A stretch of 46,779 bases of DNA from an uncultured Mordavella sp. (GCA_902406105.1 CABPCP010000020.1:1-46779), one strand, 5' to 3'; counted from the stretch's first letter, positions 7,415 to 16,328 are shown. Numbers and translations are program-made. Notes: generated by a model from the sequence alone, not told the origin.

Positions 7415-9163
7415 ATGTCAGAGAAGGTGATTATGCTTGGCAATGAAGCCATTGCCAGAGGCGCCTACGAGGCGGGGGTCAAGGTGTCCGCCGCTTATCC
7501 TGGGACGCCCAGTACAGAGATCAGTGAATATCTGGTACAGTATAAAGAGGACTTGTACTGTGAGTGGTCGCCAAATGAGAAAGTGGCGACAGAGGTGGCC
7601 ATCGGGGCTTCCGTAGCAGGAGTCCGGGCAATGTCATGCATGAAGCATGTTGGCTTTAATGTGGCGGCGGACCCTGCGTATACGGTTTCTTATATGGGCG
7701 TGAACGGCGGGCTTGTGATCGTGGTAGCCGATGATCCGGGACTCTATAGTTCCCAGAATGAGCAGGATACCCGAATGGTGGCGCGCGCGGCCCAGCTTCC
7801 TGTGTTGGAGCCGTCCGACAGCAGCGAGGCCAAAGAATTCATGAAACTGGCCTTTGATTTGAGCGAACAGTTTGACCGTCCTTTTGTGTTCCGGACAACC
7901 ACAAGACTGGCACATTCTCAGGGACTGGTGGAGCTGGGAGAACGGAAATGTCCAGAAGATAAACCTTATGTAAAAAACATCCAGAAAACAGTCATGATGC
8001 CGGGGAACGCCAAACTCCGCCATGTGGAGATCGAGAAGCGCAACCTGGAACTGGCGGAGGCGGCCAATACTCTTCCGATCAACCGGATGGAGATGAAAGA
8101 TACCAAGATCGGGGTCATTACCAGCGGTATTCCCTACCAGTATGTGAAAGAAGCGCTTCCCGAGGCTTCTGTACTGAAGCTGGGGATGGTCAATCCGCTG
8201 CCCAGGAAGCTGATCGAAGAATTCGCGGCGAAGGTGGAAAAGCTTTACGTTGTGGAAGAATTAGATCCGGTGATCGAAGAACAGGTGAAATCCTGGGGAA
8301 TCCAGGCGACCGGAAAAGAGATCTTCACGGTGCAGGGAGAGTACAGCGCCAACATGATCCGGGCGGCGATCGGCAAAGAAGAACTTTTGATCGCGGCTCC
8401 CGCACAGGCGCCGGGACGCCCGCCGATTCTTTGTCCGGGATGTCCTCACAGAAGTGTGTACTATGTGCTTAACAAGCTGAAGCTTCACGCGGCTGGAGAC
8501 ATTGGCTGCTATACCCTTGGAGCGGTAGCGCCTTTGAGCGTGGTGGACACCACGATCTGTATGGGCGCAAGCATTTCCAGCCTTCATGGAATGGAGAAAG
8601 CCAAAGGCAAAGAATATATCAAAGACTGGGTTGCGGTGATCGGAGATTCTACCTTCCTGCATACGGGGGTAAATTCACTGATGAACATGATGTATAATAA
8701 AGCTACAGGAACGGTGATCATCCTGGATAATTCTACCACAGGAATGACGGGACATCAGGATCACGCGGCTACGGGAAAGACCCTGCAGGGAGATCCAACC
8801 TATGCCATTGATATTCCGGGACTGTGCCGGGCGATCGGCGTGAAAAACGTGGTAGAAGTCAACGCCTTTGATATTGAGACCTTGGAGAAAACGGTGAAAG
8901 AGGAAGTGGCAAAAGACGAGGTATCTGTGATCATCACAAAGACGCCCTGCGTACTTTTGAGCAAAGAAAAGAAACCGTTATATATTGCCCGCGAGGACAA
9001 ATGTAAAAAATGTGGAATGTGTATGAGGCCAGGATGTCCGGCTATGACAAAGAATCCAGATGGAACCATCCATATTGACGATACCATGTGTACAGGCTGC
9101 GGCCTCTGTGAAAGTCTGTGCAAGTTTGACGCGATCGAGTTAGTAAAGGCAGGTGACCGGTAA
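7415..9163 (+). CDS. iorA: Indolepyruvate ferredoxin oxidoreductase, alpha subunit
   Basis: Encodes 582 residues with the full IorA layout: N-terminal pyruvate:ferredoxin oxidoreductase domain (AAYPGTPSTEISEY), central TPP-binding domain (GDIGCYTLG, then GDSTFLHTGVNSLMNM and LDNSTTGMTGHQDH), and a C-terminal two-cluster ferredoxin domain (CKKCGMCMRPGCP and CTGCGLCESLC). It oxidatively decarboxylates aryl-pyruvates made by transamination of Trp, Phe or Tyr to aryl-acetyl-CoA and reduces ferredoxin. Start ATG 7415 is chosen because AAAGGA is 12 nt upstream, whereas ATG 7403 would abut it. It is placed between paaK and iorB with almost no spacing. Confidence 0.96.
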   Translation: MSEKVIMLGNEAIARGAYEAGVKVSAAYPGTPSTEISEYLVQYKEDLYCEWSPNEKVATEVAIGASVAGVRAMSCMKHVGFNVAADPAYTVSYMGVNGGLVIVVADDPGLYSSQNEQDTRMVARAAQLPVLEPSDSSEAKEFMKLAFDLSEQFDRPFVFRTTTRLAHSQGLVELGERKCPEDKPYVKNIQKTVMMPGNAKLRHVEIEKRNLELAEAANTLPINRMEMKDTKIGVITSGIPYQYVKEALPEASVLKLGMVNPLPRKLIEEFAAKVEKLYVVEELDPVIEEQVKSWGIQATGKEIFTVQGEYSANMIRAAIGKEELLIAAPAQAPGRPPILCPGCPHRSVYYVLNKLKLHAAGDIGCYTLGAVAPLSVVDTTICMGASISSLHGMEKAKGKEYIKDWVAVIGDSTFLHTGVNSLMNMMYNKATGTVIILDNSTTGMTGHQDHAATGKTLQGDPTYAIDIPGLCRAIGVKNVVEVNAFDIETLEKTVKEEVAKDEVSVIITKTPCVLLSKEKKPLYIAREDKCKKCGMCMRPGCPAMTKNPDGTIHIDDTMCTGCGLCESLCKFDAIELVKAGDR

Positions 9164-9732
9164 TGGAGACAAAGAATATTATGATCGTCGGTGTAGGCGG
9201 ACAGGGGACTTTGCTCACCAGCAGGATCCTGGGCGGATTAGCGTTGGCAGGCGGATATGATGTAAAGCTTTCCGAGGTGCACGGCATGGCTCAAAGGGGT
9301 GGAAGCGTGGTAACGTTTGTACGGTATGGGGACCATGTGGCGGAACCGATCGTGGAAGAAGGACAGGCGGATGTGATCATTGCTTTTGAGCGGCTGGAAG
9401 CTCTGCGGTATGCCCATTTCTTGAAAAAGGACGGGGCGCTGGTGGTGAATGACTGGCGGATCGATCCTATGCCGGTGGTCATCGGAGCGACCCAGTATCC
9501 AGAAGGAATCTTGGAAGAGCTGGGAAAAGATCACAAAGTTTATGCGGTCAATGCTACAGAGGAATCTAAGAAACTTGGGAATCCAAGAGTGTTTAATCTG
9601 ATCGTACTGGGCATCGCGGCTCAGCATATGGATTTTACAAAGGAACAGTGGTATGAGGTGATCGAAAAAACCGTTCCCCCAAAAACTATAGAGATCAATA
9701 AAAAAGCATTTGACGTAGGTTATCAGTTATAG
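9163..9732 (+). CDS. iorB: Indolepyruvate ferredoxin oxidoreductase, beta subunit
   Basis: Encodes 189 residues, the normal IorB length. The N-terminus NIMIVGVGGQGTLLTSRILG and the following SEVHGMAQRGGSVVTFVRYG are hallmarks of the gamma-type domain of 2-oxoacid:ferredoxin oxidoreductases, which closes the active site over CoA and substrate. The ATG overlaps the iorA stop by one base (TAATG), indicating coupled translation and equal subunit amounts. With iorA it makes the heterodimer IOR. No clusters are expected or seen in this subunit. Confidence 0.95.
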   Translation: METKNIMIVGVGGQGTLLTSRILGGLALAGGYDVKLSEVHGMAQRGGSVVTFVRYGDHVAEPIVEEGQADVIIAFERLEALRYAHFLKKDGALVVNDWRIDPMPVVIGATQYPEGILEELGKDHKVYAVNATEESKKLGNPRVFNLIVLGIAAQHMDFTKEQWYEVIEKTVPPKTIEINKKAFDVGYQL

Positions 9733-9743
9733 GCGGCAGAGAT

Positions 9744-9905
9744 ATGGAAATACGTAAGATGCAATGCAGAAGCTGCCGGAATGAGTGTGTGCTGAAAGTG
9801 ACTGTCGACCGCGGAGAGATACAAGAAGTGACCGGAAACGGATGCAGACGGGGGATCGTAAGCGCGCAGAAGATTCTGGATGCGGAAAATAAGAGAGAAA
9901 AATAA
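9744..9905 (+). CDS. 53-residue four-cysteine protein, DUF1667-like
   Basis: A small ORF with ATG at 9744 and TAA at 9903. It has cysteines at residues 8, 11, 15 and 34 in MQCRSCRNECVLKV and TGNGCRRGI. The spacing CxxCxxxC followed by GNGCxRG resembles DUF1667, a small domain thought to bind a metal or cluster and usually found with anaerobic oxidoreductases. It begins 11 nt after iorB and ends 11 nt before the ACT gene, so it sits within the operon. The region upstream of its ATG has only a modest ribosome site (GGCGG). Function is unknown; a role in electron transfer or maturation of IOR is an inference from position alone. Confidence 0.7.
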   Translation: MEIRKMQCRSCRNECVLKVTVDRGEIQEVTGNGCRRGIVSAQKILDAENKREK

Positions 9906-9916
9906 GGAGGTGCGGT

Positions 9917-10336
9917 ATGATCAGGCAGTTGTCGGTATTTGTAGAAAATAAGCCGGGAAGTCTGATGGATGTGACATCAAGGCTGACGGAAGCCAATGTG
10001 AATATCCGGGCTGTAGCCACGTTTGACACACCGGAATTTGGGATTCTGCGTCTGGTGGTAGACAAACCCTCTGAGGCAAAGTCCTATCTGACCAGCAAAG
10101 GATTTGTGGTACGGATCCATCAGGTGATCGGCGTAGAACTGGAAGACCGGGAGGGAAATCTGAATCAGATGTTGGAAATCCTGGCGCAGGGAGGAATCAA
10201 TATCAATTACATTTATTCATTTGTCATCCGAAATGGAAAAGCGCCGGTGATGGTGTTTAGTACGGATGATTTCGAGAAAGCGGCGCAGATCTTACAGAAC
10301 GCGGACGTAAAGATGGTAGAAGAGAGCGATCTGTAG
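9917..10336 (+). CDS. Tandem ACT-domain protein (first copy)
   Basis: Encodes 139 residues with two ACT repeats. The first begins IRQLSVFVENKPGSLMDVTS with NVNIRAVATFDTPEFGILRL; the second begins near VIGVELEDREGNLNQMLEIL with GININYIYSFV. ACT domains bind amino acids and act as sensors; in this context aromatic amino acids are the likely ligands, but that is inferred. There is no catalytic domain. AAGGAGG precedes the ATG by 7 nt. It is paired with the paaK gene downstream and has a paralogue after that paaK, so [ACT, paaK, ACT] looks like local duplication. Confidence 0.88.
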   Translation: MIRQLSVFVENKPGSLMDVTSRLTEANVNIRAVATFDTPEFGILRLVVDKPSEAKSYLTSKGFVVRIHQVIGVELEDREGNLNQMLEILAQGGININYIYSFVIRNGKAPVMVFSTDDFEKAAQILQNADVKMVEESDL

Positions 10337-10348
10337 GAGAAAGAGTTG

Positions 10349-10369
10349 TTCAGGCAGGTCCTGCCTGAA
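10349..10369 (+). repeat. Intercistronic hairpin between ACT gene and second paaK
   Basis: TTCAGGCAGG (10349-10358), T, CCTGCCTGAA (10360-10369) is a perfect palindrome with no T run behind it. It is not an intrinsic terminator; an mRNA processing or stability hairpin is more likely. Confidence 0.55.
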
Positions 10370-10411
10370 GAGGGAGAACCTGGATAAAGAAGGAATTAAG
10401 GAGTAAAAGAA

Positions 10412-11743
10412 ATGGCAGGAGTAGCGTTAGAAAACTGGAAAGAACGGATCAGAGATCCAAAGATTGAGTGTATGAGCAGGGATGAGATGTCTGCCCTGCA
10501 GAGTGAGCGCCTGGTCAAACAGGTAAAAAATGTATATGAGAATGTAGAGTTCTATCGGAAGAAAATGGATGCGTTGGGGGTAGAGCCTGGAGATATCAAA
10601 GGAATTGAAGATATCAATAAGCTTCCTTTCACAACAAAAGAAGATCTGAGAGACAATTATCCTTTCGGGCTGCTGGCGGTTCCGCAGGAGAAGATCGTCA
10701 GAGTTCAGGGAACTTCAGGGACTACTGGGAAGCTGACACTGGCTTCCTACACTCAGAAGGATGTAGATGTGTGGGGAGAATGTGTGGCAAGAGCTCTGGT
10801 AATGGCGGGACTTACATCGGCTGACCGGCTCCATGTATGCTATGGATACGGACTGTTTACAGGAGGAATGGGACTGGATCTGGGAGCCCAGGCGCTGGGA
10901 GCGATGGCGATTCCAATGTCTTCTGGGAATACCAAACGGCAGTTGATGTGCATGGAAGACTTCGGGGCTACCGCTTTCGCATGCACGCCATCTTATGCGT
11001 TATATCTTGCGGAAGCGGCGCAGGAAGCGGGAGTTGTCGACCGTCTGCAGATCAAAGCCAGCATCAACGGGGCAGAACCTTGGACCGATGAAATGCGCAA
11101 GAAGATTGAAAGTATTTTCCATATCAACAGTTTTGATATCTATGGACTCTGTGAAGTCACAGGGCCGGGAGTTGCTATGGATTGTATCCATCATCAGGGG
11201 CTTCATGTATATGAGGACTACTTCTATCCGGAAATCCTGAATCCGGCAGACCAGTCTCCCTGCGCGGATGGAGAGACCGGGGAATTAGTATTTACGACTC
11301 TGGCTAAAGAGGGAATGCCTCTGATCCGCTATCGGACGAAAGATCTGACCAGTATTGACCACAGCACATGTAAATGCGGGAGGACCCTGCCAAGGATCCA
11401 GAAGTTTACGGGACGTACCGATGATATGAAGGTAATCCGCGGTGTCAATGTATTCCCGACACAGGTTGAGACAGCGCTCTTATCTATGGGCGGCGGAGTG
11501 GCTCCGCATTATATGCTGATCGTGGATCGGGAGAATAATTTGGATGTACTGACCGTTATGGTGGAAGTAGACGAGAAATATTTTTCAGATGAGATCCGGA
11601 AGCTGGATGATCTGAAGAATCGGGTGGCAGCGGTGCTGAAACAGGCGCTGGGGCTGTCTGTAAGAGTGAAGCTGGTTGAACCAAAGACGATCCAGAGAAG
11701 TGAAGGAAAAGCGAAACGTGTCATTGACAACCGCAAGCTGTAA
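10412..11743 (+). CDS. paaK: Phenylacetate-CoA ligase family protein (second copy)
   Basis: Encodes 443 residues. The same landmarks as the first copy are present: GTSGTTGKLTLASYT, SFDIYGLCEVTGPGVAM, IRYRTKDLT and GRTDDMKVIRGVNVFPTQVE, so it should be active. Differences in the substrate half of the protein between the two copies suggest different aryl acids, for example phenylacetate versus indoleacetate or a 4-hydroxy acid; the sequence does not say which. AAGGAG precedes the ATG by about 9 nt. It is followed after 16 nt by its own ACT-domain partner. Confidence 0.92.
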   Translation: MAGVALENWKERIRDPKIECMSRDEMSALQSERLVKQVKNVYENVEFYRKKMDALGVEPGDIKGIEDINKLPFTTKEDLRDNYPFGLLAVPQEKIVRVQGTSGTTGKLTLASYTQKDVDVWGECVARALVMAGLTSADRLHVCYGYGLFTGGMGLDLGAQALGAMAIPMSSGNTKRQLMCMEDFGATAFACTPSYALYLAEAAQEAGVVDRLQIKASINGAEPWTDEMRKKIESIFHINSFDIYGLCEVTGPGVAMDCIHHQGLHVYEDYFYPEILNPADQSPCADGETGELVFTTLAKEGMPLIRYRTKDLTSIDHSTCKCGRTLPRIQKFTGRTDDMKVIRGVNVFPTQVETALLSMGGGVAPHYMLIVDRENNLDVLTVMVEVDEKYFSDEIRKLDDLKNRVAAVLKQALGLSVRVKLVEPKTIQRSEGKAKRVIDNRKL

Positions 11744-11759
11744 GAAGGAGGGGAAAAGC

Positions 11760-12203
11760 ATGGGTATGAGCAATACGATCCAACAGTTATCGGTATTTTT
11801 GGAAAATAGAGAAGGACGTTTAGACGAAGTATTGTCTGTTTTAGCAGAGAATGATGTCAACATTGTGGCCTTAAGCCTTGCGGATACGTCAGATTACGGA
11901 ATGCTCCGCATGGTCGTATCCGATCCGCACAGAGGAAGGCAGGCGCTTAAAGATGCCGGGATCACAGCAATGCTGACGGATGTAGTGGCACTCAGGGTGC
12001 CGCATGCTACGGGATCGCTTTCTAAGGCTATGCACCAGATCGTGGAGGGAGAGGTCAATGTAGAGTACATGTACGCCTTCGCCAACGGCTCTGATGCGGC
12101 GGCGATATTGAAAAGCGATGATCCTGGACGGGTGATCGATATCTTAAAAGGAAGCGGCTTCGATGTGTACAGCGCGGATGAGGCGTACCGGGCGAACCAA
12201 TAA
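11760..12203 (+). CDS. Tandem ACT-domain protein (second copy)
   Basis: Encodes 147 residues with two ACT repeats, clearly paralogous to the protein at 9917-10336: TIQQLSVFLENREGRLDEVL with NVNIVALSLADTSDYGMLRM, then VVALRVPHATGSLSKAMHQI with VNVEYMYAFANG. The second half is more degenerate than in the first copy. GGAGGGG is 6 nt before the ATG at 11760; ATG 11766 would be too far. It is the last gene of the aromatic cluster. Role inferred as amino-acid sensor for the neighbouring ligase. Confidence 0.87.
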   Translation: MGMSNTIQQLSVFLENREGRLDEVLSVLAENDVNIVALSLADTSDYGMLRMVVSDPHRGRQALKDAGITAMLTDVVALRVPHATGSLSKAMHQIVEGEVNVEYMYAFANGSDAAAILKSDDPGRVIDILKGSGFDVYSADEAYRANQ

Positions 12204-12243
12204 GGATAGACAAAGCTGACAGCGCTGGATGGGAATTTTATCC

Positions 12244-12272
12244 TTGCCAATCCAGATAGGTTATGGTAAAAT
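12244..12272 (+). promoter_or_regulatory. Promoter for secG
   Basis: TTGCCA (12244-12249), a 17-bp spacer and TAAAAT (12267-12272), 31 nt before the secG ATG, with AGGAGG (12290-12295) in the short leader. Confidence 0.7.
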
Positions 12273-12302
12273 AGCTATGGTTTATCTACAGGAGGTGTAG
12301 AG

Positions 12303-12545
12303 ATGGAAATTCTGAAGATTATACTTATGATCATATTTGCAATAGACTGTATTGCCCTGTCAGCGATCGTACTGCTCCAGGAAGGAAAATCCGCGGGCCT
12401 TGGAACGATCAGCGGTATGGCAGACACATACTGGGGCCAGAATAAAGGCCGTTCTATGGAGGGAGCCCTGGTGAAATCCACAAAATTCCTGGCAGTCCTG
12501 TTTATTGTACTGGCGGCGGTGCTGAACCTCAAAGTCTTTGCGTAA
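12303..12545 (+). CDS. secG: Preprotein translocase subunit SecG
   Basis: Encodes 80 residues, the usual SecG size. Two membrane helices are visible: ILKIILMIIFAIDCIALSAI and KFLAVLFIVLAAVLNLKVF, separated by the conserved loop LLQEGKSAGLG...GMADTYWGQNKGRS. SecG is the non-essential accessory subunit of the SecYEG membrane channel. It sits before rnr and smpB, a common Firmicute arrangement, but an intrinsic terminator lies between secG and rnr, so rnr receives at most read-through transcription. Confidence 0.95.
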   Translation: MEILKIILMIIFAIDCIALSAIVLLQEGKSAGLGTISGMADTYWGQNKGRSMEGALVKSTKFLAVLFIVLAAVLNLKVFA

Positions 12546-12609
12546 GACCTGCGCAAGCTGGATCGGCAGAGTTTGGCCGTACGGGAAAGTATATTTTCAA
12601 GAAACAGTG

Positions 12610-12641
12610 AGACACTCCTGTAAAAAGGAGTGTCTTTTTTT
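12610..12641 (+). terminator. Intrinsic terminator after secG
   Basis: GACACTCCT (12611-12619) pairs with AGGAGTGTC (12626-12634) and is followed by seven T. Confidence 0.9.
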
Positions 12642-12672
12642 ATCGATCAAAAAATGGAGGTCTTGGAAAAAG

Positions 12673-14847
12673 GTGGACAGAACGGATGAAAAGCGAAAAA
12701 AAATGCTCTACGATTTTATCTGTGACGATCTGTATGTACCGATGAAATTCAAAGAGATCGCCATGATGCTGCAGGTGGCGAAAGAACAGCGGGGAGCATT
12801 AAAAAGCCTGCTGGAAGAACTGGAGCAGGAGGGAAAGATCTATCTTTCCAAAAACGGGAAATACTGCAAGGGAGCGGCAAAAGCGCTGGAGGGGACTTAC
12901 CGTGCCAGCCGGAAGGGTTATGGTTTTGTAACGGTATCTGAGGAAGAGCCCGATATTTATATCCATGAGGAACATACAGGCGGAGCGTTTGACGGAGATC
13001 GAGTGGAAGTCCTGGTCACCTCTTGGCCGGAGGGGCGGAACCGGGAAGGCAAGATCCTCCGCGTTTTGGCCAGAGGATATACCAGGGTGGTAGGACTGTA
13101 TCAGAAGAATCAGAAGAAGACTTATGGCTTCGTGATTCCAGACGACCAGAAGTTCCAGAAAGATATTTTCATTCCAGAGGGAAAAGAGGGAGGAGCGGTT
13201 GACGGCCATAAGGTAGTTGTGGAACTGATTTCCTATGGAGAAGACGGAAAGAACCCGGAGGGCAAGATTGTTGAGATCATTGGGCATATAAATGATCCAG
13301 GAGTAGATATCCTGTCCGTTGTAAAGGGGTATGATCTGCCGATGGAATTTCCGGAGAAAGTGCTGAACCAGGCTGAGCGAGCGGCAAAAGAGGTGACCGC
13401 GGCCGATATGGCGGGCAGGAAAGATATCAGAGACTGGCAGATGGTGACTATCGACGGAGAAGACGCCAAGGATCTGGACGATGCGGTTTCCCTGGTGAAA
13501 GAGGGAGAGAACTATATCCTGGGGGTCCATATTGCGGATGTGGCCAATTATGTCCAGGAGAACAGCGCTCTGGACCGGGAAGCGTTGAAAAGAGGGACCA
13601 GTGTTTATCTGGCGGACCGGGTAATCCCTATGCTGCCACACGTCCTGTCCAATGGGATCTGTTCCTTGAATGCGGGCAGCGACCGGCTGGCCCTAAGCTG
13701 CATCATGAAGGTTGATCCTCAGGGAGCGGTCATCGACCACGAGATCGCTGAGACCGTTGTCCATGTAAAAGAGCGGATGACCTATACCAGTGTAAAGAAG
13801 ATTTTGGAAGACCAAGATCCGCATGAGCGGGAGCGGTACCGGGAACTGATCCCTATGTTTGAGCAGATGGGCGAACTTTCTGATATCCTGAGGCAGAGAC
13901 GGAAGAAGAGAGGCTCTATCGATTTTGACTTCCCGGAGAGCAAGCTGGTGCTGGACGAAGCGGGTATGCCTGTGGAGATCAAGCCTTACGAAAGGAATAA
14001 AGCGACCAGGTTGATCGAGGATTTTATGCTGTTGGCAAATGAGACGGTGGCGGAAGAGTATTACTGGCAGGAACTGCCTTTCCTGTACCGGACCCATGAA
14101 CAGCCGGACAACGATAAGATCCGTTCTTTGGCTGTTTTTATCAATAATTTCGGTTATTCCATGCATGTGGGACAGAACGAGGTGCGGCCAAAAGAGATTC
14201 AAAAACTGCTGGGGAAAGTGGAAGGGAGCCCGGAGGAAGCCCTGATCAGCCGGCTGGCGCTTCGGTCTATGAAGCAGGCCAGATATACGCCGGAGAATAC
14301 AGGGCATTTTGGGCTTGCGGCCAATTATTATACTCATTTTACTTCTCCGATCCGCCGCTATCCGGATCTGCAGATCCACAGGATCATCAAGGATAATCTG
14401 CGAGGGCGGATGAAGCCGGAAAAGATCGCGCATTATGAAAAGATACTGCCGGAAGTAGCCAAAGCTTCCAGTGAACGGGAGCGCAGGGCAGATGAGGCGG
14501 AACGGGAGACTATCAAGCTGAAGAAAGCGGAATATATGAGCCGGCATGTGGGAGAAGTCTACGAGGGCGTAATCTCAGGACTGACCCGGTGGGGAATGTA
14601 TATAGAGTTAGAAAATACGGTAGAAGGCCTGGTACATGTTGCAAATATGCCGGATGACCATTATGATTATGATGAGAACGGATTCAGGATGGTAGGAGAG
14701 CGCACCGGGAAAATGTATAAATTGGGACAGCGAGTGTTTGTACGGGTGACGGGGGCGGACGTTTTTATGCGGACGGTAGATTTTGAGATCGCAGATGAGC
14801 ACTGCCCGGATCTGGAGATTGAAGGAAACGGCAGAAAGGAAGAATAG
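12673..14847 (+). CDS. rnr: Ribonuclease R
   Basis: Encodes 724 residues. Domains in order: N-terminal winged helix (about 1-65), cold-shock/OB regions (about 70-230), RNB catalytic domain with [13 protein letters not shown] near residues 260-272 (the Asp ligands for Mg2+), and a C-terminal S1 domain (about 628-710, [18 protein letters not shown]). It is a 3'-to-5' exoribonuclease that degrades structured RNA and works with SmpB-tmRNA in quality control. GTG 12673 is chosen because [19 protein letters not shown] lines up with family N-termini; ATG 12703 is the alternative and lacks a clear ribosome site. Reading further upstream would run through the secG terminator, so that start is rejected. 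Confidence 0.93.
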   Translation: MDRTDEKRKKMLYDFICDDLYVPMKFKEIAMMLQVAKEQRGALKSLLEELEQEGKIYLSKNGKYCKGAAKALEGTYRASRKGYGFVTVSEEEPDIYIHEEHTGGAFDGDRVEVLVTSWPEGRNREGKILRVLARGYTRVVGLYQKNQKKTYGFVIPDDQKFQKDIFIPEGKEGGAVDGHKVVVELISYGEDGKNPEGKIVEIIGHINDPGVDILSVVKGYDLPMEFPEKVLNQAERAAKEVTAADMAGRKDIRDWQMVTIDGEDAKDLDDAVSLVKEGENYILGVHIADVANYVQENSALDREALKRGTSVYLADRVIPMLPHVLSNGICSLNAGSDRLALSCIMKVDPQGAVIDHEIAETVVHVKERMTYTSVKKILEDQDPHERERYRELIPMFEQMGELSDILRQRRKKRGSIDFDFPESKLVLDEAGMPVEIKPYERNKATRLIEDFMLLANETVAEEYYWQELPFLYRTHEQPDNDKIRSLAVFINNFGYSMHVGQNEVRPKEIQKLLGKVEGSPEEALISRLALRSMKQARYTPENTGHFGLAANYYTHFTSPIRRYPDLQIHRIIKDNLRGRMKPEKIAHYEKILPEVAKASSERERRADEAERETIKLKKAEYMSRHVGEVYEGVISGLTRWGMYIELENTVEGLVHVANMPDDHYDYDENGFRMVGERTGKMYKLGQRVFVRVTGADVFMRTVDFEIADEHCPDLEIEGNGRKEE

Positions 14848-14851
14848 AAAG

Positions 14852-15319
14852 ATGGCAAAGACGAATGTAAAATTAGTCGCCAATAATAAAAAAGCATATC
14901 ATGATTATTTTATCCTGGACACCTTTGAGGCGGGAATTTCTTTGAGCGGAACGGAAGTTAAATCCATCCGTATGGGGAAATGCAGCATTAAGGAGGCGTT
15001 TATCCGTGTGGAAAACGGAGAAGTCTATGTCTATGGGATGCATATCAGCCCTTATGAGAAGGGAAATATTTTTAACAAAGACCCGCTGAGAGTACGGAAA
15101 CTTCTTCTGCACAGGGCGGAGATCAATAAGCTTTTGGGGAAGACGAAGGAGCAGGGGATTACGATCATGCCGCTAAAGGTGTATTTTAAGGGCAGCCTGG
15201 TGAAAGTAGAGATCGGACTGGCAAAAGGTAAGAAACTCTACGATAAGCGGCAGGACATTGCTAAGAAAGACCAGAAGCGGGAGGCCCAGAGAGAGTTTAA
15301 GATCCGTAATTTTGGATAG
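14852..15319 (+). CDS. smpB: SsrA-binding protein SmpB
   Basis: Encodes 155 residues, full length. Seen: [51 protein letters not shown] and the basic C-terminal tail [20 protein letters not shown]. It binds tmRNA and brings it to stalled ribosomes. The ATG is 4 nt after the rnr stop with GAAAGGAAG upstream, so the two genes are co-transcribed. No tmRNA gene follows, although ssrA is a frequent neighbour. Confidence 0.97.
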   Translation: MAKTNVKLVANNKKAYHDYFILDTFEAGISLSGTEVKSIRMGKCSIKEAFIRVENGEVYVYGMHISPYEKGNIFNKDPLRVRKLLLHRAEINKLLGKTKEQGITIMPLKVYFKGSLVKVEIGLAKGKKLYDKRQDIAKKDQKREAQREFKIRNFG

Positions 15320-15347
15320 CGGCGCGTTTGCCGAGGGAGGGAAATAA

Positions 15348-15593
15348 ATGGTACCGACAAAGAAGGAAGATCTGAGAAAATTAGTGACACAGACAACGGT
15401 AGAAATCTATGAAGAACTGACGCCTCAGTTGATCCGGCTGATCGAGGAGACCAAGCGGGACGCCTCTCTTTCAGAGGCTCAGAAGCAGGATGAGATCTCC
15501 CTGCACATGATGGGATATATCAAATCCTGCACCAATGAGATCATGGTGGAAGTGCTGGCGGAAATACTTGGATTGGAGGATGAAGAAGCATGA
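15348..15593 (+). CDS. Small protein of unknown function (81 residues)
   Basis: I do not recognise a named family. The protein is soluble, helical by composition and acidic, with a conserved-looking core LVTQTTVEIYEELTPQLIRL and a C-terminus ending LGLEDEEA. No signal peptide or membrane segment. A strong GAGGGAGGG ribosome site precedes the ATG, and its TGA overlaps the ATG of the zinc-ribbon gene (ATGA), so the two are translated together. Probably part of the rnr-smpB transcript. Confidence 0.75.
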   Translation: MVPTKKEDLRKLVTQTTVEIYEELTPQLIRLIEETKRDASLSEAQKQDEISLHMMGYIKSCTNEIMVEVLAEILGLEDEEA

Positions 15594-16081
15594 TCTATTG
15601 TATCAAATGCGGAGAAAAAGCCGAGGACGGCATGAAATTCTGCCCGCGCTGCGGGGCGCCTCTGCCGGAAATGAGCGGAGCGGAAAAAACACATGAAGAG
15701 CGGAAAAGGACAGCCGCAGACGGCGCGGGATATTTTTCAGAGCAGGATGTGAAGGCCAATAAGGCAATGGGGGTATTGTCTTATCTTGGAATCTTGATTT
15801 TGATCCCGCTTCTGGCAGGAGATAAACAGTCGGAATATGTCCGGTTCCACATGAATCAGGGGCTTGTGCTTTTCTTAGTGTCGATCGCGGTGGATATCCT
15901 GGACGGCAGATGGTTCTGGGGATTTCAGAGCTGGCTTGATCTGGGAATGCTGAACCTGTCATGGGCGCTGGATATTTTGAGTTTGATCCTGTTTGTGCTG
16001 ATGATCCTGGGGATCGTATACGCGGTGAGAGGTGAGAAAAGAGAACTGCCGGTGATCGGACAGATTCATATTTGGAAATAA
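15590..16081 (+). CDS. Zinc-ribbon membrane protein (DUF4870-like)
   Basis: Encodes 163 residues. The N-terminus has a zinc ribbon, YCIKCGEKAEDGMKFCPRCG, with two CxxC pairs. After a polar linker comes a membrane part with helices around GVLSYLGILILIPLLAG, GLVLFLVSIAVDIL and LDILSLILFVLMILGIVYAV. The segment KSEYVRFHMNQGL-like (QSEYVRFHMNQGLVLF) resembles the DUF4870/TM2-type membrane proteins. Function is unknown in this family. It overlaps the 81-residue gene by 4 nt and is followed by a strong terminator, so it ends the transcript. Confidence 0.75.
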   Translation: MIYCIKCGEKAEDGMKFCPRCGAPLPEMSGAEKTHEERKRTAADGAGYFSEQDVKANKAMGVLSYLGILILIPLLAGDKQSEYVRFHMNQGLVLFLVSIAVDILDGRWFWGFQSWLDLGMLNLSWALDILSLILFVLMILGIVYAVRGEKRELPVIGQIHIWK

Positions 16082-16104
16082 AGTTTAAAAAAGGGTGTTG
16101 GTTC

Positions 16105-16138
16105 CCGGCCGCGGCTTTTGAGCCGCGGCCGGTTTTTT
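16105..16138 (+). terminator. Strong GC-rich intrinsic terminator
   Basis: CCGGCCGCGGC (16105-16115), loop TTTTGA, GCCGCGGCCGG (16122-16132), then six T. Eleven base pairs, all G-C. Confidence 0.95.
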
Positions 16139-16186
16139 GATCGCGCGAAACGCTTGTTTTTCCGGAAGCCGGTAAGAGGTTCCTTT

Positions 16187-16266
16187 TTGACAAGAAAAGT
16201 TGTCAAAAAAATATTGACAAATAAAGTTGTCAATGGTATATTAAACGTGACAAGAAAAGTTGTCAA
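16187..16266 (+). promoter_or_regulatory. Triple operator array with embedded promoter for the XRE regulator operon
   Basis: Three copies of the inverted repeat TTGACAA-N6-TTGTCAA: 16187-16206, 16214-16233 and 16247-16266 (the last begins GTGACAA). The spacer GAAAAG is the same in copies 1 and 3. Copy 2 supplies the -35 TTGACA (16214-16219), and TATATT (16237-16242) lies 17 bp on, so copy 3 covers the start site. A related palindrome TTTGTCATGACAAA sits at 16280-16293. Negative autoregulation by the XRE protein encoded downstream is the simplest reading. Confidence 0.8.
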
Positions 16267-16328
16267 AATGAAAAAGATATTTGTCATGACAAAGAAGAGA
16301 AATCTCAAAGATAAGAGGAGGGGCTAGT

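Noticed and set aside
13693..14547. 284-codon minus-strand ORF inside rnr
   Set aside because: Antisense shadow of the conserved RNB domain; no family resemblance.
15320..15347. tmRNA gene next to smpB
   Set aside because: Only 28 bp separate smpB from the next gene.
16118..16327. 69-codon + strand ORF over the operator array
   Set aside because: Lys/Arg-rich translation of the repeats and terminator; it begins within a terminator stem and has no ribosome site.
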